Origin: Noviherbaspirillum sedimenti
Lineage (GTDB): Bacteria > Pseudomonadota > Gammaproteobacteria > Burkholderiales > Burkholderiaceae_D
DNA: 64,000 nucleotides
Assembly: GCF_003590835.1 (NCBI RefSeq)
Contig: NZ_QYUQ01000002.1
Location: 372,001-436,000, forward strand
Direction: 5' to 3'
Part shown: piece after piece, positions 19,017 through 28,967 of the stretch
How positions within the stretch are numbered: the first letter of the stretch is position 1
Layout: every line of letters starts with the position of its first letter
Program-made: the position numbers and the translations under genes
The notes under the pieces: model-generated
The model's input: the letters and a program-made list of their open reading frames with translations, nothing else
What the model was told of the DNA's origin: nothing
Databases searched by the model: none

Positions 19017-20315
19017 ATGCTTGCCCCAATACTAAAAAAAATCGGTCTCAAGTTTTCGATCAACGATCCCCGCTGGGGTCGTGGTTCGCAAGACGACAAC
19101 CAGAACCAGAACCAGAATCCGCAGGATGGCAAGCGGCCGGAAGGCCCGCCCGACCTCGATGAATTGTGGCGCGATTTCAACCAGCGCCTGAACCGCCTGT
19201 TTGGCGGCAAGAAGGGCGGCGGCAATGGCCCTGGCGGCTTCAAGCCGGAAATGCGCGGCGCCGGCTTCGGCATCTTCGGCATCGCCGCGGTCGTGCTGGC
19301 TTTCCTGTGGCTGATCAGCGGATTTTTCATTGTCCAGGAAGGCCAGACCGGTGTGGTTTTGACTTTTGGCAAGTACACGCATAAAACGCCGGCCGGTTTC
19401 AACTGGCGCTGGCCGGCGCCGATCCAGACCCATGAAATCGTCAACGTGTCGCAGGTGCGCACTGCCGAAGTCGGCTATCGCGGCAGTGTCCGCAACAAGC
19501 AGACCAGTGAATCGCTGATGCTGACCGACGACGAGAACATCATCGACATCCAGTTCGCGGTGCAATACACCCTGAGCGATGCCGAAAAATGGATTTTCAG
19601 TAATCGCGAACAGGAAGAAATGGTCAAGCAGGTGGCTGAATCGGCAATTCGTGAAGTGGTCGGCAGGAACAAGATGGATTTCGTGCTGTACGAAGATCGC
19701 GCCAAGGTGGCCTTCGACGCCAAGAAACTGATGCAGGACATCCTCGACCGCTACAATGCCGGCGTACTGGTGACCAACGTCGCCACACAGGGCGTGCAAC
19801 CGCCCGAGCAGGTGCAGGCGGCCTTCGACGACGCCGTCAAGGCCGGGCAGGACCGCGAGCGCCAGAAAAATGAAGGCCAGGCCTACGCCAATGACGTGAT
19901 TCCAAGGGCGCGCGGCGCCGCCGAGCGCCTGTTGCAGGAAGCCGAAGCCTACCGTGCGCGCGTCGGCGAAACCGCGCAGGGCGATGCCTCGCGCTTCAAG
20001 CAAGTGGTGGCGGAATACCAGAAGGCGCCGGCCGTCACGCGCGACCGTATGTATCTCGATACCATGCAGCAGATTTTCTCCAACACCGGCAAGGTCATGA
20101 TCGACGCGAAAAGCGGCAATAATCTCCTGTATCTACCACTCGACAAGCTGATTGCGCACACCGCCGGCCAGGATGCGGCCAACGCGGCGCGCGCCCCGGC
20201 GGCGTCCGCAGCAGCCGCTGCCGGCAGCCCGGAAGCCGCCGCCCAGACGCTCGAAGCCGAGCGCGCGTTGCGCTCGCAGGATGCGCGCAGCTCACGTGAG
20301 CGGGAGGGCAGATAA
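19017..20315 (+). CDS. hflK: FtsH protease modulator HflK
   Basis: 432 residues. Cytoplasmic Asn/Gln-rich N-terminus (SQDDNQNQNQNPQDGK), Gly-rich stretch, one membrane segment near residues 84-106 (GIAAVVLAFLWLISGFFIV), then the SPFH/band-7 domain and a long helical region, ending in an Ala-rich tail. With HflC it forms the large periplasmic cage around FtsH and restrains its proteolysis. Its stop codon overlaps the hflC start by one base. Confidence 0.97.
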   Translation: MLAPILKKIGLKFSINDPRWGRGSQDDNQNQNQNPQDGKRPEGPPDLDELWRDFNQRLNRLFGGKKGGGNGPGGFKPEMRGAGFGIFGIAAVVLAFLWLISGFFIVQEGQTGVVLTFGKYTHKTPAGFNWRWPAPIQTHEIVNVSQVRTAEVGYRGSVRNKQTSESLMLTDDENIIDIQFAVQYTLSDAEKWIFSNREQEEMVKQVAESAIREVVGRNKMDFVLYEDRAKVAFDAKKLMQDILDRYNAGVLVTNVATQGVQPPEQVQAAFDDAVKAGQDRERQKNEGQAYANDVIPRARGAAERLLQEAEAYRARVGETAQGDASRFKQVVAEYQKAPAVTRDRMYLDTMQQIFSNTGKVMIDAKSGNNLLYLPLDKLIAHTAGQDAANAARAPAASAAAAAGSPEAAAQTLEAERALRSQDARSSREREGR

Positions 20316-21202
20316 TGAACCGTCTTGTTACCATTGCCGTCGCCGCCGTCCTGGCGATCTGGTTGCTGTCGTCCACCGTGTTCATCGTCGACCAGCGCAA
20401 ATATGCGATCGTCTTCGCCCTCGGTGAAGTCAAGCAGGTGATCGACAAGCCTGGCCTGCATTTCAAGATGCCGCCGCCGTTCCAGAATGTGATTTTCCTC
20501 GATAAGCGCATCCTGACGCTGGATTCGCCGGATGCCGACCGTTTCATCACGGCCGAAAAGAAGAACATCCTGATCGATTCCTTCGTCAAGTGGCGTATCG
20601 TCGATCCGCGCCTGTATTTCGTCAGCTTCAGCGGCGACGAGCGGCGCGCGCTGGACCGCATGTCGCAGATCATCAAGGATGCGCTGAACCTGGAAATCAC
20701 CAAGCGCACGGTGCGCGAAGTGATCTCCGGCGAGCGCGCCAAGGTGATGAATGCGATCCAGAAGAATGTCGAGGACGAGGCCAAGAAGATCGGTATCCAG
20801 GTCATCGACGTGCGCCTGAAACGCGTGGATTATGTCGAGCAGATCAGCAATTCGGTATTCGACCGCATGCGCTCGGAACGTCTGCGCGTGGCCAACGAAT
20901 TGCGCTCGACCGGCGCGGCGGAATCCGAGAAGATTCGCGCCGACGCCGACAAGCAGCGTACCGTGATCCTCGCCGAAGCCTATCGCGAAGCCGAGAAGAT
21001 GCGCGGCGAGGGCGATGCCAAGGCGTCGCAGATCTATGCCCAGGCGTTTGGCCAGAATCCCGAGTTTTACAAGTTCTATCGCAGCCTGCAGGCGTACCGG
21101 ACCAGCTTCAAGGGCCAGAACGATGTGATGGTGCTGGATCCGAATTCCGAGTTTTTCCGCTATTTCAGGAGCTCGGGCGCGGCGGGCGCCGGCGCCAAGT
21201 AA
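20315..21202 (+). CDS. hflC: FtsH protease modulator HflC
   Basis: 295 residues. N-terminal membrane segment (LVTIAVAAVLAIWLLSSTVF), SPFH domain, and the helical end with ADADKQRTVILAEAYREAEK and the QAFGQNPEFYKFYRSL segment. Partner of HflK; translational coupling through the TAATG overlap ensures equal synthesis. Confidence 0.97.
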   Translation: MNRLVTIAVAAVLAIWLLSSTVFIVDQRKYAIVFALGEVKQVIDKPGLHFKMPPPFQNVIFLDKRILTLDSPDADRFITAEKKNILIDSFVKWRIVDPRLYFVSFSGDERRALDRMSQIIKDALNLEITKRTVREVISGERAKVMNAIQKNVEDEAKKIGIQVIDVRLKRVDYVEQISNSVFDRMRSERLRVANELRSTGAAESEKIRADADKQRTVILAEAYREAEKMRGEGDAKASQIYAQAFGQNPEFYKFYRSLQAYRTSFKGQNDVMVLDPNSEFFRYFRSSGAAGAGAK

Positions 21203-21278
21203 GCGGAATCCGCTTGCAGCGGATTCCATGGTTTTTCGATGGGCGGCACCGATGTGTGGATGGATCGCCCGGTTTGCT

Positions 21279-21314
21279 GGACTGGCCATGGCCAGTCCGG
21301 TTTATTTTTTTCTG
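21279..21314 (+). terminator. intrinsic terminator after hflC
   Basis: A perfect 20-base palindrome (GGACTGGCCATGGCCAGTCC) is followed by GGTTTATTTTTTT. It lies 77 bases after the hflC stop and ends just before hisZ, separating the two transcripts. Confidence 0.8.
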
Positions 21315-21330
21315 AAGCAATTTCACTGTA

Positions 21331-22482
21331 ATGCGCACCTGGCTCCTACCTGAAAACATTGCCGATGTCCTGCCCGCCGAGGCGCGCAAGATTGAAGACT
21401 TGCGCCGCAACATGCTCGACACTTTCCGGCGCTATGGCTATGAGCTGGTCATGCCGCCGATGCTCGAGTATCTCGAGTCGCTGCTGACCGGTGCCGGCCA
21501 GGACATGGGTTTGCGCACCTTCAAGCTGGTGGACCAGTTGTCCGGACGCACCCTGGGTCTGCGCGCCGACATGACCACGCAGGTGGCGCGCATCGATGCC
21601 CACCTGTTGAATCGCAGTTCGGTCACGCGCCTGTGCTATGCCGGCAGTGTGCTGCACACGCGGCCATCGGGCCTGCACGCCACGCGCGAACCGCTGCAGA
21701 TCGGCGCGGAAATCTATGGCCACGCCGGCCTGGAAGCCGATGCCGAAATCCAGGAACTGGTGCTGGCTTGCCTGGCGCTGGCCGGCATTGCCGAGGTCAG
21801 GCTGGATTTGTGCCATGTGGGCGTGGTGCGGGCGATCCTGCAAAGCGATGTCCGCGCGCAATCCGATGAAGAAGCTTTGATCAGCTTGTTGAAAACCAAG
21901 GATGGCGCCGGCCTGCGCGAACTGACGGGCGATTATGCCCCCGCCACGCGCGCCGCCTTGCTGGCGCTGCCCGCCCTGTATGGCGATGGCAGTGTGCTGG
22001 CCGCGGCGCGTGCCGCCTTGCCGGCCTTGCCTGGCGTGGTGCAGGCACTGGATGAATTACAGGCCTTGCTGGATGTGGCAGGCAGCGCCACCGTGACGAT
22101 CGACCTGGCTGACTTGCGTGGCTACCAGTACGAAAGCGGCGCGATGTTTGCCGCCTACGTGCCGGGTTTGCCGAACGCAGTGGCGCGTGGCGGCCGCTAC
22201 GATCATGTCGGCGAGGCCTTTGGCCGGGCGCGCCCGGCGACCGGATTTTCGATGGATTTGCGCGAACTGGCGCGGCTTTTGCCGGCCGTCGAGCGCAGCA
22301 GTGCGATTCTGGCGCCGTGGGGGCGCGACAATGCATTGCGCGAACAGATCACGGCGCTGCGTCGGGCCGGCGAAGTCGTGATCCAGTGCTTTCCAGGCCA
22401 TGGCAGGGAACAAGGTGAATTCGATTGCGACCGCGAGCTGGTGTGCGAGGGCGGCAATTGGGTATTGAAGAATTTGAGCTAA
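21331..22482 (+). CDS. hisZ: ATP phosphoribosyltransferase regulatory subunit HisZ
   Basis: 383 residues. A HisRS-like protein without tRNA-charging function that is needed by the short form of HisG for the first step of histidine synthesis. The class II fold segments are visible ([52 protein letters not shown]) while the anticodon-binding domain is absent. It lies directly ahead of purA, the usual arrangement in betaproteobacteria. Confidence 0.95.
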   Translation: MRTWLLPENIADVLPAEARKIEDLRRNMLDTFRRYGYELVMPPMLEYLESLLTGAGQDMGLRTFKLVDQLSGRTLGLRADMTTQVARIDAHLLNRSSVTRLCYAGSVLHTRPSGLHATREPLQIGAEIYGHAGLEADAEIQELVLACLALAGIAEVRLDLCHVGVVRAILQSDVRAQSDEEALISLLKTKDGAGLRELTGDYAPATRAALLALPALYGDGSVLAAARAALPALPGVVQALDELQALLDVAGSATVTIDLADLRGYQYESGAMFAAYVPGLPNAVARGGRYDHVGEAFGRARPATGFSMDLRELARLLPAVERSSAILAPWGRDNALREQITALRRAGEVVIQCFPGHGREQGEFDCDRELVCEGGNWVLKNLS

Positions 22483-23799
<1,317 letters not shown>

Positions 23800-23826
23800 A
23801 TCGCATCCGCATCGAGGAGCTGATTC

Positions 23827-24366
23827 ATGGCCGATGCAGGGCATGGCGAACTCAGGGTTTCCTGGAGTCAGTACCGCCGTCATATCGAAGAGCTGGCGGT
23901 GCTGGTGCATCGTTCAGGCTGGAAGTTCGATCACATCCTGTGCCTGGCGCGCGGCGGCTTGCGGCCGGGGGATGTGCTGTCGCGGCTGTTCAACGTGCCG
24001 GTGGCGATCCTGGCCACCAGCTCCTATCGCGAAGATGCCGGCAGCACGCAAGGTGAGCTGGCCATCGCCAGGCATGTCACCATGTCCAGCGGTACGCTGA
24101 AAGGGCGGGTATTGCTGGTGGATGACCTGGTTGATTCCGGCGTCACGCTGGACAAGGTGCAGAAGCATTTGCGGGAAGCTTTTCCGGAGGTTTCCGAGGT
24201 GCGCTCGGCAGTGATCTGGTACAAGGCCTGCTCTTGCATGCGCCCGGATTATTTTGTGCAATATCTGGAAACGAATCCCTGGATCAAACAGCCGTTTGAA
24301 GAGTACGAGCACTTGGGGATTGAGGGTTTGCTGAAGCGGGGGTTGACGGACGCCTGTTCCGACTGA
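23827..24366 (+). CDS. phosphoribosyltransferase family protein
   Basis: 179 residues of the type I PRTase fold. The PRPP-binding loop is VLLVDDLVDSGVTLDKV and an N-terminal LARGGLRPGDVLSRL region precedes it. Resembles the xanthine/guanine/hypoxanthine PRTases that follow purA in many betaproteobacteria, so purine salvage is the likely role; exact base preference cannot be read. AGGAGC is placed 8-13 bases ahead of the ATG. Confidence 0.88.
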   Translation: MADAGHGELRVSWSQYRRHIEELAVLVHRSGWKFDHILCLARGGLRPGDVLSRLFNVPVAILATSSYREDAGSTQGELAIARHVTMSSGTLKGRVLLVDDLVDSGVTLDKVQKHLREAFPEVSEVRSAVIWYKACSCMRPDYFVQYLETNPWIKQPFEEYEHLGIEGLLKRGLTDACSD

Positions 24367-24386
24367 AAGTCTGACGGCCTATCATG

Positions 24387-24417
24387 AAAAAAGCTTCGCT
24401 GCGGCGAAGCTTTTTTG
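24387..24417. terminator. bidirectional terminator after the phosphoribosyltransferase gene
   Basis: AAAAAAGCTTCG and CGAAGCTTTTTT form a long perfect stem with A- and T-runs as its base, 20 bases after the gene's stop. It also can stop any transcript arriving from tRNA-Leu on the other strand. Confidence 0.88.
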
Positions 24418-24426
24418 TTTTCAAAG

Positions 24427-24529
24427 GCCCACGTCGGGAGCTCGGCCACGTTCCGCGGCCCCGGCCGGGCCGATAGGCCCAGCCTTTCGAGTCCCTCCCG
24501 CAAAGCGCGCAGGCGCTTTGCTCGTGGGC
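24427..24529 (+). repeat. tRNA-like palindromic repeat, copy A
   Basis: A 103-base segment bounded by GCCCACG and CGTGGGC, identical to the acceptor strands of the neighbouring tRNA-Leu. Inside are an outer stem (GGGAGCTCG at 24436 with CGAGTCCC at 24488), the core CCACGTTCCGCGG (24446-24458), an inner hairpin, a tRNA T-arm-like TTCGAGTCCC, and a CAAAGCGC/GCGCTTTG-type hairpin. It shares core and layout with the copy at 48383-48470. It is not itself a functional tRNA: no anticodon arm can be drawn. Confidence 0.7.
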
Positions 24530-24537
24530 GCACAAAA

Positions 24538-24567
24538 TAAAAAGGGATCGCCGAAGCGATCCCTTTG
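24538..24567 (-). terminator. terminator of tRNA-Leu
   Basis: A perfect 11-bp stem (AAAGGGATCGC with GCGATCCCTTT) and a 4-base loop, directly downstream of the tRNA on the minus strand and followed there by a T-rich stretch. Confidence 0.85.
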
Positions 24568-24572
24568 TATTT

Positions 24573-24657
24573 TGGTGCCCACGGAGGGACTCGAACCCCC
24601 ACACCTTGCGGCACATGGACCTGAACCATGCGCGTCTACCAATTCCGCCACGTGGGC
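24573..24657 (-). tRNA. tRNA-Leu (CAG)
   Basis: 85 nucleotides including encoded CCA. Acceptor GCCCACG/CGTGGGC, D-arm GCGGAATTGGTAGACGC, anticodon loop TTCAGGT giving CAG, a long variable arm typical of Leu, and the T-arm with GGTTCGAGTCCC. Confidence 0.95.
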
Positions 24658-24813
24658 TAACGAAGACAAAATTATAGCTGAAAGTTGGAATTTGTCAAAG
24701 CCCTGCAGCACATTAATATTTTTAGCCTGATTAAACTTCTGATTGTTCAGGCAAATTTATTGCTACTCCAGTACACTAAGATATTCAACAAAAACCTATA
24801 GCCGATACCTCTT
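24658..24813. other. spacer between tRNA-Leu and rnr
   Basis: 156 bases, A/T-rich. It must hold divergent promoters for tRNA-Leu (minus) and rnr (plus). I see no repeat or ORF here and do not assign promoter boxes. Confidence 0.4.
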
Positions 24814-27363
24814 TTGAGCCAATATCTTTATCCCATTCCTAGCCGAGAGGAAATCCTCGGTATCCTGCGCACTTCCACGGGCGCCCATGATGCAGCGGAG
24901 CTCGCCGCCGCGCTCGGTGTCAAACCCGAAGAAATGGAAGGCTTGACGCGCCGCCTGAACGCCATGGAGCGCGATGGCCAGCTCAAGCCTGACCGGCACG
25001 GCAAGTATCAGCTCGCCAACCAGGCCAGCTTCATCGAAGGGCGTGTCAGCGGACACCGCGAAGGCTTTGGTTTCCTGATCCCGGACGATGGCGGGGATGA
25101 TCTCTTCCTTTCCGAGCGGGAGATGCAAAAGGTTATGAACGGCGATCGCGTGAAAGCGCGCATCGTTGGCGTCGATCGCCGCGGCCGCCCCGAGGGCAGC
25201 ATTGTCGAAGTCGTCTCGCGCGCCAATACCCATGTGATCGGCCGCCTGCTGAATGAAAATGGCACCTGGGTCGTCGCCCCCGAGGACAAGCGCATCGGCC
25301 AGGATATTCTGCTGGTTGGCAAGCCTGGCAAGGCCAAGGCCGGCCAGGTGGTGAGTGTCGAGCTGGTCGAGCAACCGGCGCGCTTTACCAAGCCGTCTGG
25401 CAAGATCGCTGAAGTGCTGGGCGACATCGACGACCCCGGCATGGAAATTGAAATCGCCGTGCGCAAGTTCGGCGTGCCGCACGAATTTTCTGATGCAGCC
25501 TTGAAACAGGCGACCAAGCTGCCGAATGAAGTGGTGGCGGCCGACCTGGATGAGCGCGTCGATTTGCGCGACGTGCCGCTGGTAACCATCGATGGCGAGG
25601 ATGCGCGCGACTTCGATGACGCGGTGTATTGCGAGCCGGTGAAGATCGGCCGCACTCCCGGCTACCGCCTGATCGTGGCGATTGCCGACGTCAGTCATTA
25701 CGTCAAACCCGGTGAGGGCCTGGACAATGATGCGATCGAGCGCAGCACCTCGGTCTATTTCCCGCGCCGTGTCATCCCGATGTTGCCGGAAAAGCTATCC
25801 AATGGCCTGTGCTCGCTGAACCCGGCCGTCGATCGCCTGACGCTGGTGTGCGACGCCGTCATCACCAACAAGGGCGAGATCAAGGCTTACCAGTTCTACC
25901 CGGCGGTGATCCATTCGGCCGCGCGCCTGACTTATACCGAGGTGGCTGCGGTTCTTGGCAACACCAAGGGGCCGGAAGCGGCCCGGCACGCCGCCCTGGT
26001 GCCGCACCTGACGCATCTCTACGAAGTCTTCCAGTGCCTGCTGACCGCGCGCCATGCGCGCGGCGCGATCGACTTTGAAACCACCGAGACCTATATCGTC
26101 TGCAATGCCAACGGCAAGATCGAGAAGATCCTGCCGCGCACGCGCAATGATGCGCATCGCCTGATCGAGGAATGCATGCTGGCGGCCAACGTCTGTGCCG
26201 CCGATCTGCTGGAGCGGCATGAGCATCCGGGTGTCTATCGCGTGCATGCCCGGCCGACCAAGGAAAAGCTCACGCAGGTGCGCAACTTCCTCAAGCAGGT
26301 CGGCCTGCATTTGGGCGGCGGCGAGGAGCCCGTGGCCTCCGACTATGCCGAATTGCTGCCCAAGATTAAATTGCGCCCGGATGCCGTGCTGCTGCAGACC
26401 ATGTTGCTGCGCTCGATGCAGCAGGCGGTCTACAGCCCGGACAATATCGGCCATTTCGGCTTGTCCTACGAAGCCTATGCGCACTTCACCAGCCCGATCC
26501 GGCGTTACCCGGACCTGCTGACGCATCGCGCCATCAAGGCCATCCTGCACGGTAAACGCTATTCGCCCAAGGGGATCGATACCACGGTGCTGAACACCAT
26601 GCTGTCGCCGGCGGCGCGCAAGATGCAGGCGCAGAGCAAGGCGGCCGGCAAGAAGAAAAGCGAGGGCGACCTGGCGATATGGGAAGCGCTGGGCATCCAT
26701 TGCTCGGCCAACGAGCGCCGCGCCGACGAGGCGTCGCGTGATGTTGAAGCCTGGCTCAAGTGCTACTTCATCCGCGACAAGCTGGGTGAGGAATTCACCG
26801 GCACCATTTCCGGCGTGGCGGGCTTTGGCATTTTCGTGCAACTCGACCAGCTCTACATCGAGGGCATGGTGCATGTCACCGATCTCGGCGCCGATTATTT
26901 CCAGTACGATGAGACCCGCCATGAATTGCGCGGCGAGCGTACCGGCATTCGCTACCAGCTGACCGACCGCGTGACGGTGCAGGTCAGCCGGGTTGACCTC
27001 GATGCGCGCAAGATCGACTTGCGCCTGGTGCATGAACCGGGCATCCATACCCAGCTGAAAAACGAGGCGCGTCGCGCCGATGCCACGCAGGGCAGGTCCG
27101 GCAAGGCCGGAAGCAAGCCTGGGGCGGGCAGCGCCAAGTTGGCCAACTCAGCCAGCAATGCGCAAGGCGCCAAAGGCGCTAAAGGTGGCAAAGGTGCCAA
27201 GGGCGCCAAAGGTGCCAAAGGTGCCAAGGGTGCAGAGGCCGAAAATGGCGCCGGTGCCGCGCGCGCGCGGCCAGCCAAGGGTGGCGCTGCCACCAAATCG
27301 TCGAGATCGTCCGCACCAGATGGGACGCGCTCGGCCGGTAAACCTGCCAGGAAAAAGCGTTAA
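24814..27363 (+). CDS. rnr: ribonuclease R with long basic low-complexity tail
   Basis: 849 residues, starting at a TTG codon; the resulting N-terminus (MSQYLYPIPSREEILGILR) is the family start and no ATG fits. Order: winged helix and cold-shock domains, RNB nuclease domain with the metal-binding acidic cluster from about residue 260 (DGEDARDFDDAV), S1 domain at about 658-740 (FTGTISGVAGFGIFVQL), then a basic tail from ~750 with tandem AKG units and a final AGKPARKKR. Degrades structured RNA 3' to 5' and matures rRNA. The tail is more repetitive than usual. rlmB follows after 3 bases, as in E. coli. Confidence 0.96.
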   Translation: MSQYLYPIPSREEILGILRTSTGAHDAAELAAALGVKPEEMEGLTRRLNAMERDGQLKPDRHGKYQLANQASFIEGRVSGHREGFGFLIPDDGGDDLFLSEREMQKVMNGDRVKARIVGVDRRGRPEGSIVEVVSRANTHVIGRLLNENGTWVVAPEDKRIGQDILLVGKPGKAKAGQVVSVELVEQPARFTKPSGKIAEVLGDIDDPGMEIEIAVRKFGVPHEFSDAALKQATKLPNEVVAADLDERVDLRDVPLVTIDGEDARDFDDAVYCEPVKIGRTPGYRLIVAIADVSHYVKPGEGLDNDAIERSTSVYFPRRVIPMLPEKLSNGLCSLNPAVDRLTLVCDAVITNKGEIKAYQFYPAVIHSAARLTYTEVAAVLGNTKGPEAARHAALVPHLTHLYEVFQCLLTARHARGAIDFETTETYIVCNANGKIEKILPRTRNDAHRLIEECMLAANVCAADLLERHEHPGVYRVHARPTKEKLTQVRNFLKQVGLHLGGGEEPVASDYAELLPKIKLRPDAVLLQTMLLRSMQQAVYSPDNIGHFGLSYEAYAHFTSPIRRYPDLLTHRAIKAILHGKRYSPKGIDTTVLNTMLSPAARKMQAQSKAAGKKKSEGDLAIWEALGIHCSANERRADEASRDVEAWLKCYFIRDKLGEEFTGTISGVAGFGIFVQLDQLYIEGMVHVTDLGADYFQYDETRHELRGERTGIRYQLTDRVTVQVSRVDLDARKIDLRLVHEPGIHTQLKNEARRADATQGRSGKAGSKPGAGSAKLANSASNAQGAKGAKGGKGAKGAKGAKGAKGAEAENGAGAARARPAKGGAATKSSRSSAPDGTRSAGKPARKKR
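27165..27233 (+). repeat. 9-base tandem array inside rnr
   Basis: Seven to eight near-identical copies of GGYGCCAAA encode repeated Gly-Ala-Lys. Third positions vary between copies. A simple coding repeat that can change length by slippage without shifting frame. Confidence 0.8.
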
Positions 27364-27366
27364 ACA

Positions 27367-28107
27367 ATGAAAAGCAAGATGATTTTCGGCTTCCATGCCG
27401 TCACCGCCCGGCTGCGCCACGATGCTTCATCGGTCGAAGAGATTTATATCGATGCGTCGCGCCACGACCGGCGCATGCAGGACCTGATCCAGGCCATCAA
27501 GGCAGCCAATGTCCGCATCATTCATGCCGACGACCAGCGTCTTGACAGCATGGTCGGCACGCGCCGTCACCAGGGCGTGGTGGCGAAAGCCGGCGAACTT
27601 TCGCTGGCGCGCAACCTCGATGAATTGCTCGATGCGATCGAAGGCCCGCCGCTGCTGCTGATCCTCGACGGCATCACCGATCCGCATAACCTCGGCGCCT
27701 GCCTGCGCGTGGCCGACGGCGCCGGCGCGCATGCGGTGATCGCTCCCAAGGACCGCGCAGTCGGCCTGAATGCGACGGCGGCCAAGGTGGCCAGCGGCGC
27801 TGCCGAGACCGTGCCCTACATTACCGTCACCAACCTCGCGCGCACCATGCGCGAACTGAAGGAGCGCGAGGTCTGGCTGTATGGCTTTTCCGACGATGCC
27901 GAAAAAACCCTGTACGAAGCCGAACTGGCTGGCCCGGCGGCGTTGGTGATGGGCTCGGAAGGCGAGGGCATGCGCCGGCTGACGCGCGAGAATTGCGACG
28001 TGCTGGTCAGCATCCCGATGTTCGGCTCGGTCGAAAGCCTGAACGTCTCGGTGGCCTCGGGTGTCTGCCTGTACGAGGCGCGCCGCCAGCGCCTCGCCGC
28101 CGCCTGA
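27367..28107 (+). CDS. rlmB: 23S rRNA Gm2251 2'-O-methyltransferase RlmB
   Basis: 246 residues. SPOUT methyltransferase: N-terminal substrate-binding domain ([20 protein letters not shown]), then motif 1 ([20 protein letters not shown]), motif 2 ([13 protein letters not shown]) and motif 3 ([20 protein letters not shown]). Follows rnr closely, so one transcript is likely. Confidence 0.97.
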   Translation: MKSKMIFGFHAVTARLRHDASSVEEIYIDASRHDRRMQDLIQAIKAANVRIIHADDQRLDSMVGTRRHQGVVAKAGELSLARNLDELLDAIEGPPLLLILDGITDPHNLGACLRVADGAGAHAVIAPKDRAVGLNATAAKVASGAAETVPYITVTNLARTMRELKEREVWLYGFSDDAEKTLYEAELAGPAALVMGSEGEGMRRLTRENCDVLVSIPMFGSVESLNVSVASGVCLYEARRQRLAAA

Positions 28108-28140
28108 GCCAGGCCGGTATCCGTCCTGTATCCAGGCGCA

Positions 28141-28176
28141 AGCGTTTTCGGGCAGCAGATGTTGCCCGAAAACGCT
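28141..28176. other. perfect 14-bp inverted repeat upstream of cysE
   Basis: AGCGTTTTCGGGCA and TGCCCGAAAACGCT flank an 8-base loop, 33 bases after the rlmB stop and 35 before the cysE start. There is no T-run on either side, so this is not a textbook terminator. It may be a terminator variant for rlmB, an operator, or an mRNA leader structure for cysE. Confidence 0.75.
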
Positions 28177-28211
28177 ACCATTACGTTTCCGCATAACCAT
28201 TCCCGATTTTT

Positions 28212-28961
28212 ATGTTCAGCCGCCTGCGTGAAGACATCGCCAGCATTATCGAACGTGACCCTGCCGCGCGCACGGCATGGGAGGTGCTGACCTGTTATCC
28301 GGGGCTGCACGCGCTGATCATGCATCGCCGGGCCAACTGGTGCTGGCGTCATGGCCTGAAGTGGCTCGGGCGCTTCATTTCGCACCTGGCGCGCATTTTT
28401 ACCGGCATTGAAATTCATCCCGGCGCGACCATCGGCCGGCGCGTCTTCATCGATCATGGCTTTGGCGTGGTGATCGGCGAGACCGCCGATATCGGTGACG
28501 ATTGCACCATCTACCAGGGCGTGACCCTGGGCGGCACCTCGCTCAGCAAGGGCGCCAAGCGCCACCCGACCCTGGAGCGCGGCGTCATCGTCAGCGCCGG
28601 CGCCAAGGTACTGGGCGGCTTCACGGTCGGCGAGGGCGCCAAGATCGGCTCGAACGCGGTGGTGGTCAAGGAAGTGCCGGCAGGGGCGACTGCGGTCGGC
28701 ATCCCGGCGCGCATCATCCAGAAAGACACGCAGACGATCCGCGAAGAGACGGCGGCACGCATGTTCGCCGCCTATGGCTTGACCAGCGCCGCAGACGATC
28801 CGCTGTCCAAGGCCTTGCACGGCCTGATCGACAATGCCGCGACCCAGGAGTTGCAGGTGTTGAAGATTGTCGAAGCCCTGATGCGCTCGGGCATTCCCTG
28901 CGAACTCTTGCCGGAACTGGAAAAGTTTGATCCGGAACGCCTGAACAAGCTGGTGGAGTAA
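28212..28961 (+). CDS. cysE: serine O-acetyltransferase
   Basis: 249 residues. Acetylates serine with acetyl-CoA, first step of cysteine synthesis. N-terminal helical part ([20 protein letters not shown]), then left-handed beta-helix hexapeptide repeats with the active-site segment [17 protein letters not shown] and [20 protein letters not shown]. The C-terminal extension (~60 residues past the helix) ends NKLVE. Feedback inhibition by cysteine is a family property. The cysS gene lies 2 kb away but is not co-transcribed. Confidence 0.95.
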   Translation: MFSRLREDIASIIERDPAARTAWEVLTCYPGLHALIMHRRANWCWRHGLKWLGRFISHLARIFTGIEIHPGATIGRRVFIDHGFGVVIGETADIGDDCTIYQGVTLGGTSLSKGAKRHPTLERGVIVSAGAKVLGGFTVGEGAKIGSNAVVVKEVPAGATAVGIPARIIQKDTQTIREETAARMFAAYGLTSAADDPLSKALHGLIDNAATQELQVLKIVEALMRSGIPCELLPELEKFDPERLNKLVE

Positions 28962-28967
28962 GATGTT

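Noticed and set aside
21331..22482. A second histidyl-tRNA synthetase
   Set aside because: The protein lacks the anticodon-binding domain and the synthetase-specific histidine loop; it fits HisZ, which also lies before purA in relatives.
24427..24529. Second tRNA-Leu gene on the plus strand
   Set aside because: Acceptor and T-arm sequences match but no D-arm or anticodon arm can be formed, and a hairpin interrupts the T-arm/acceptor junction.
27165..27233. Repeats resembling a CRISPR or VNTR array
   Set aside because: The 9-base units are contiguous without spacers and encode Gly-Ala-Lys in the rnr frame. No CRISPR array or cas gene is visible anywhere in the window.
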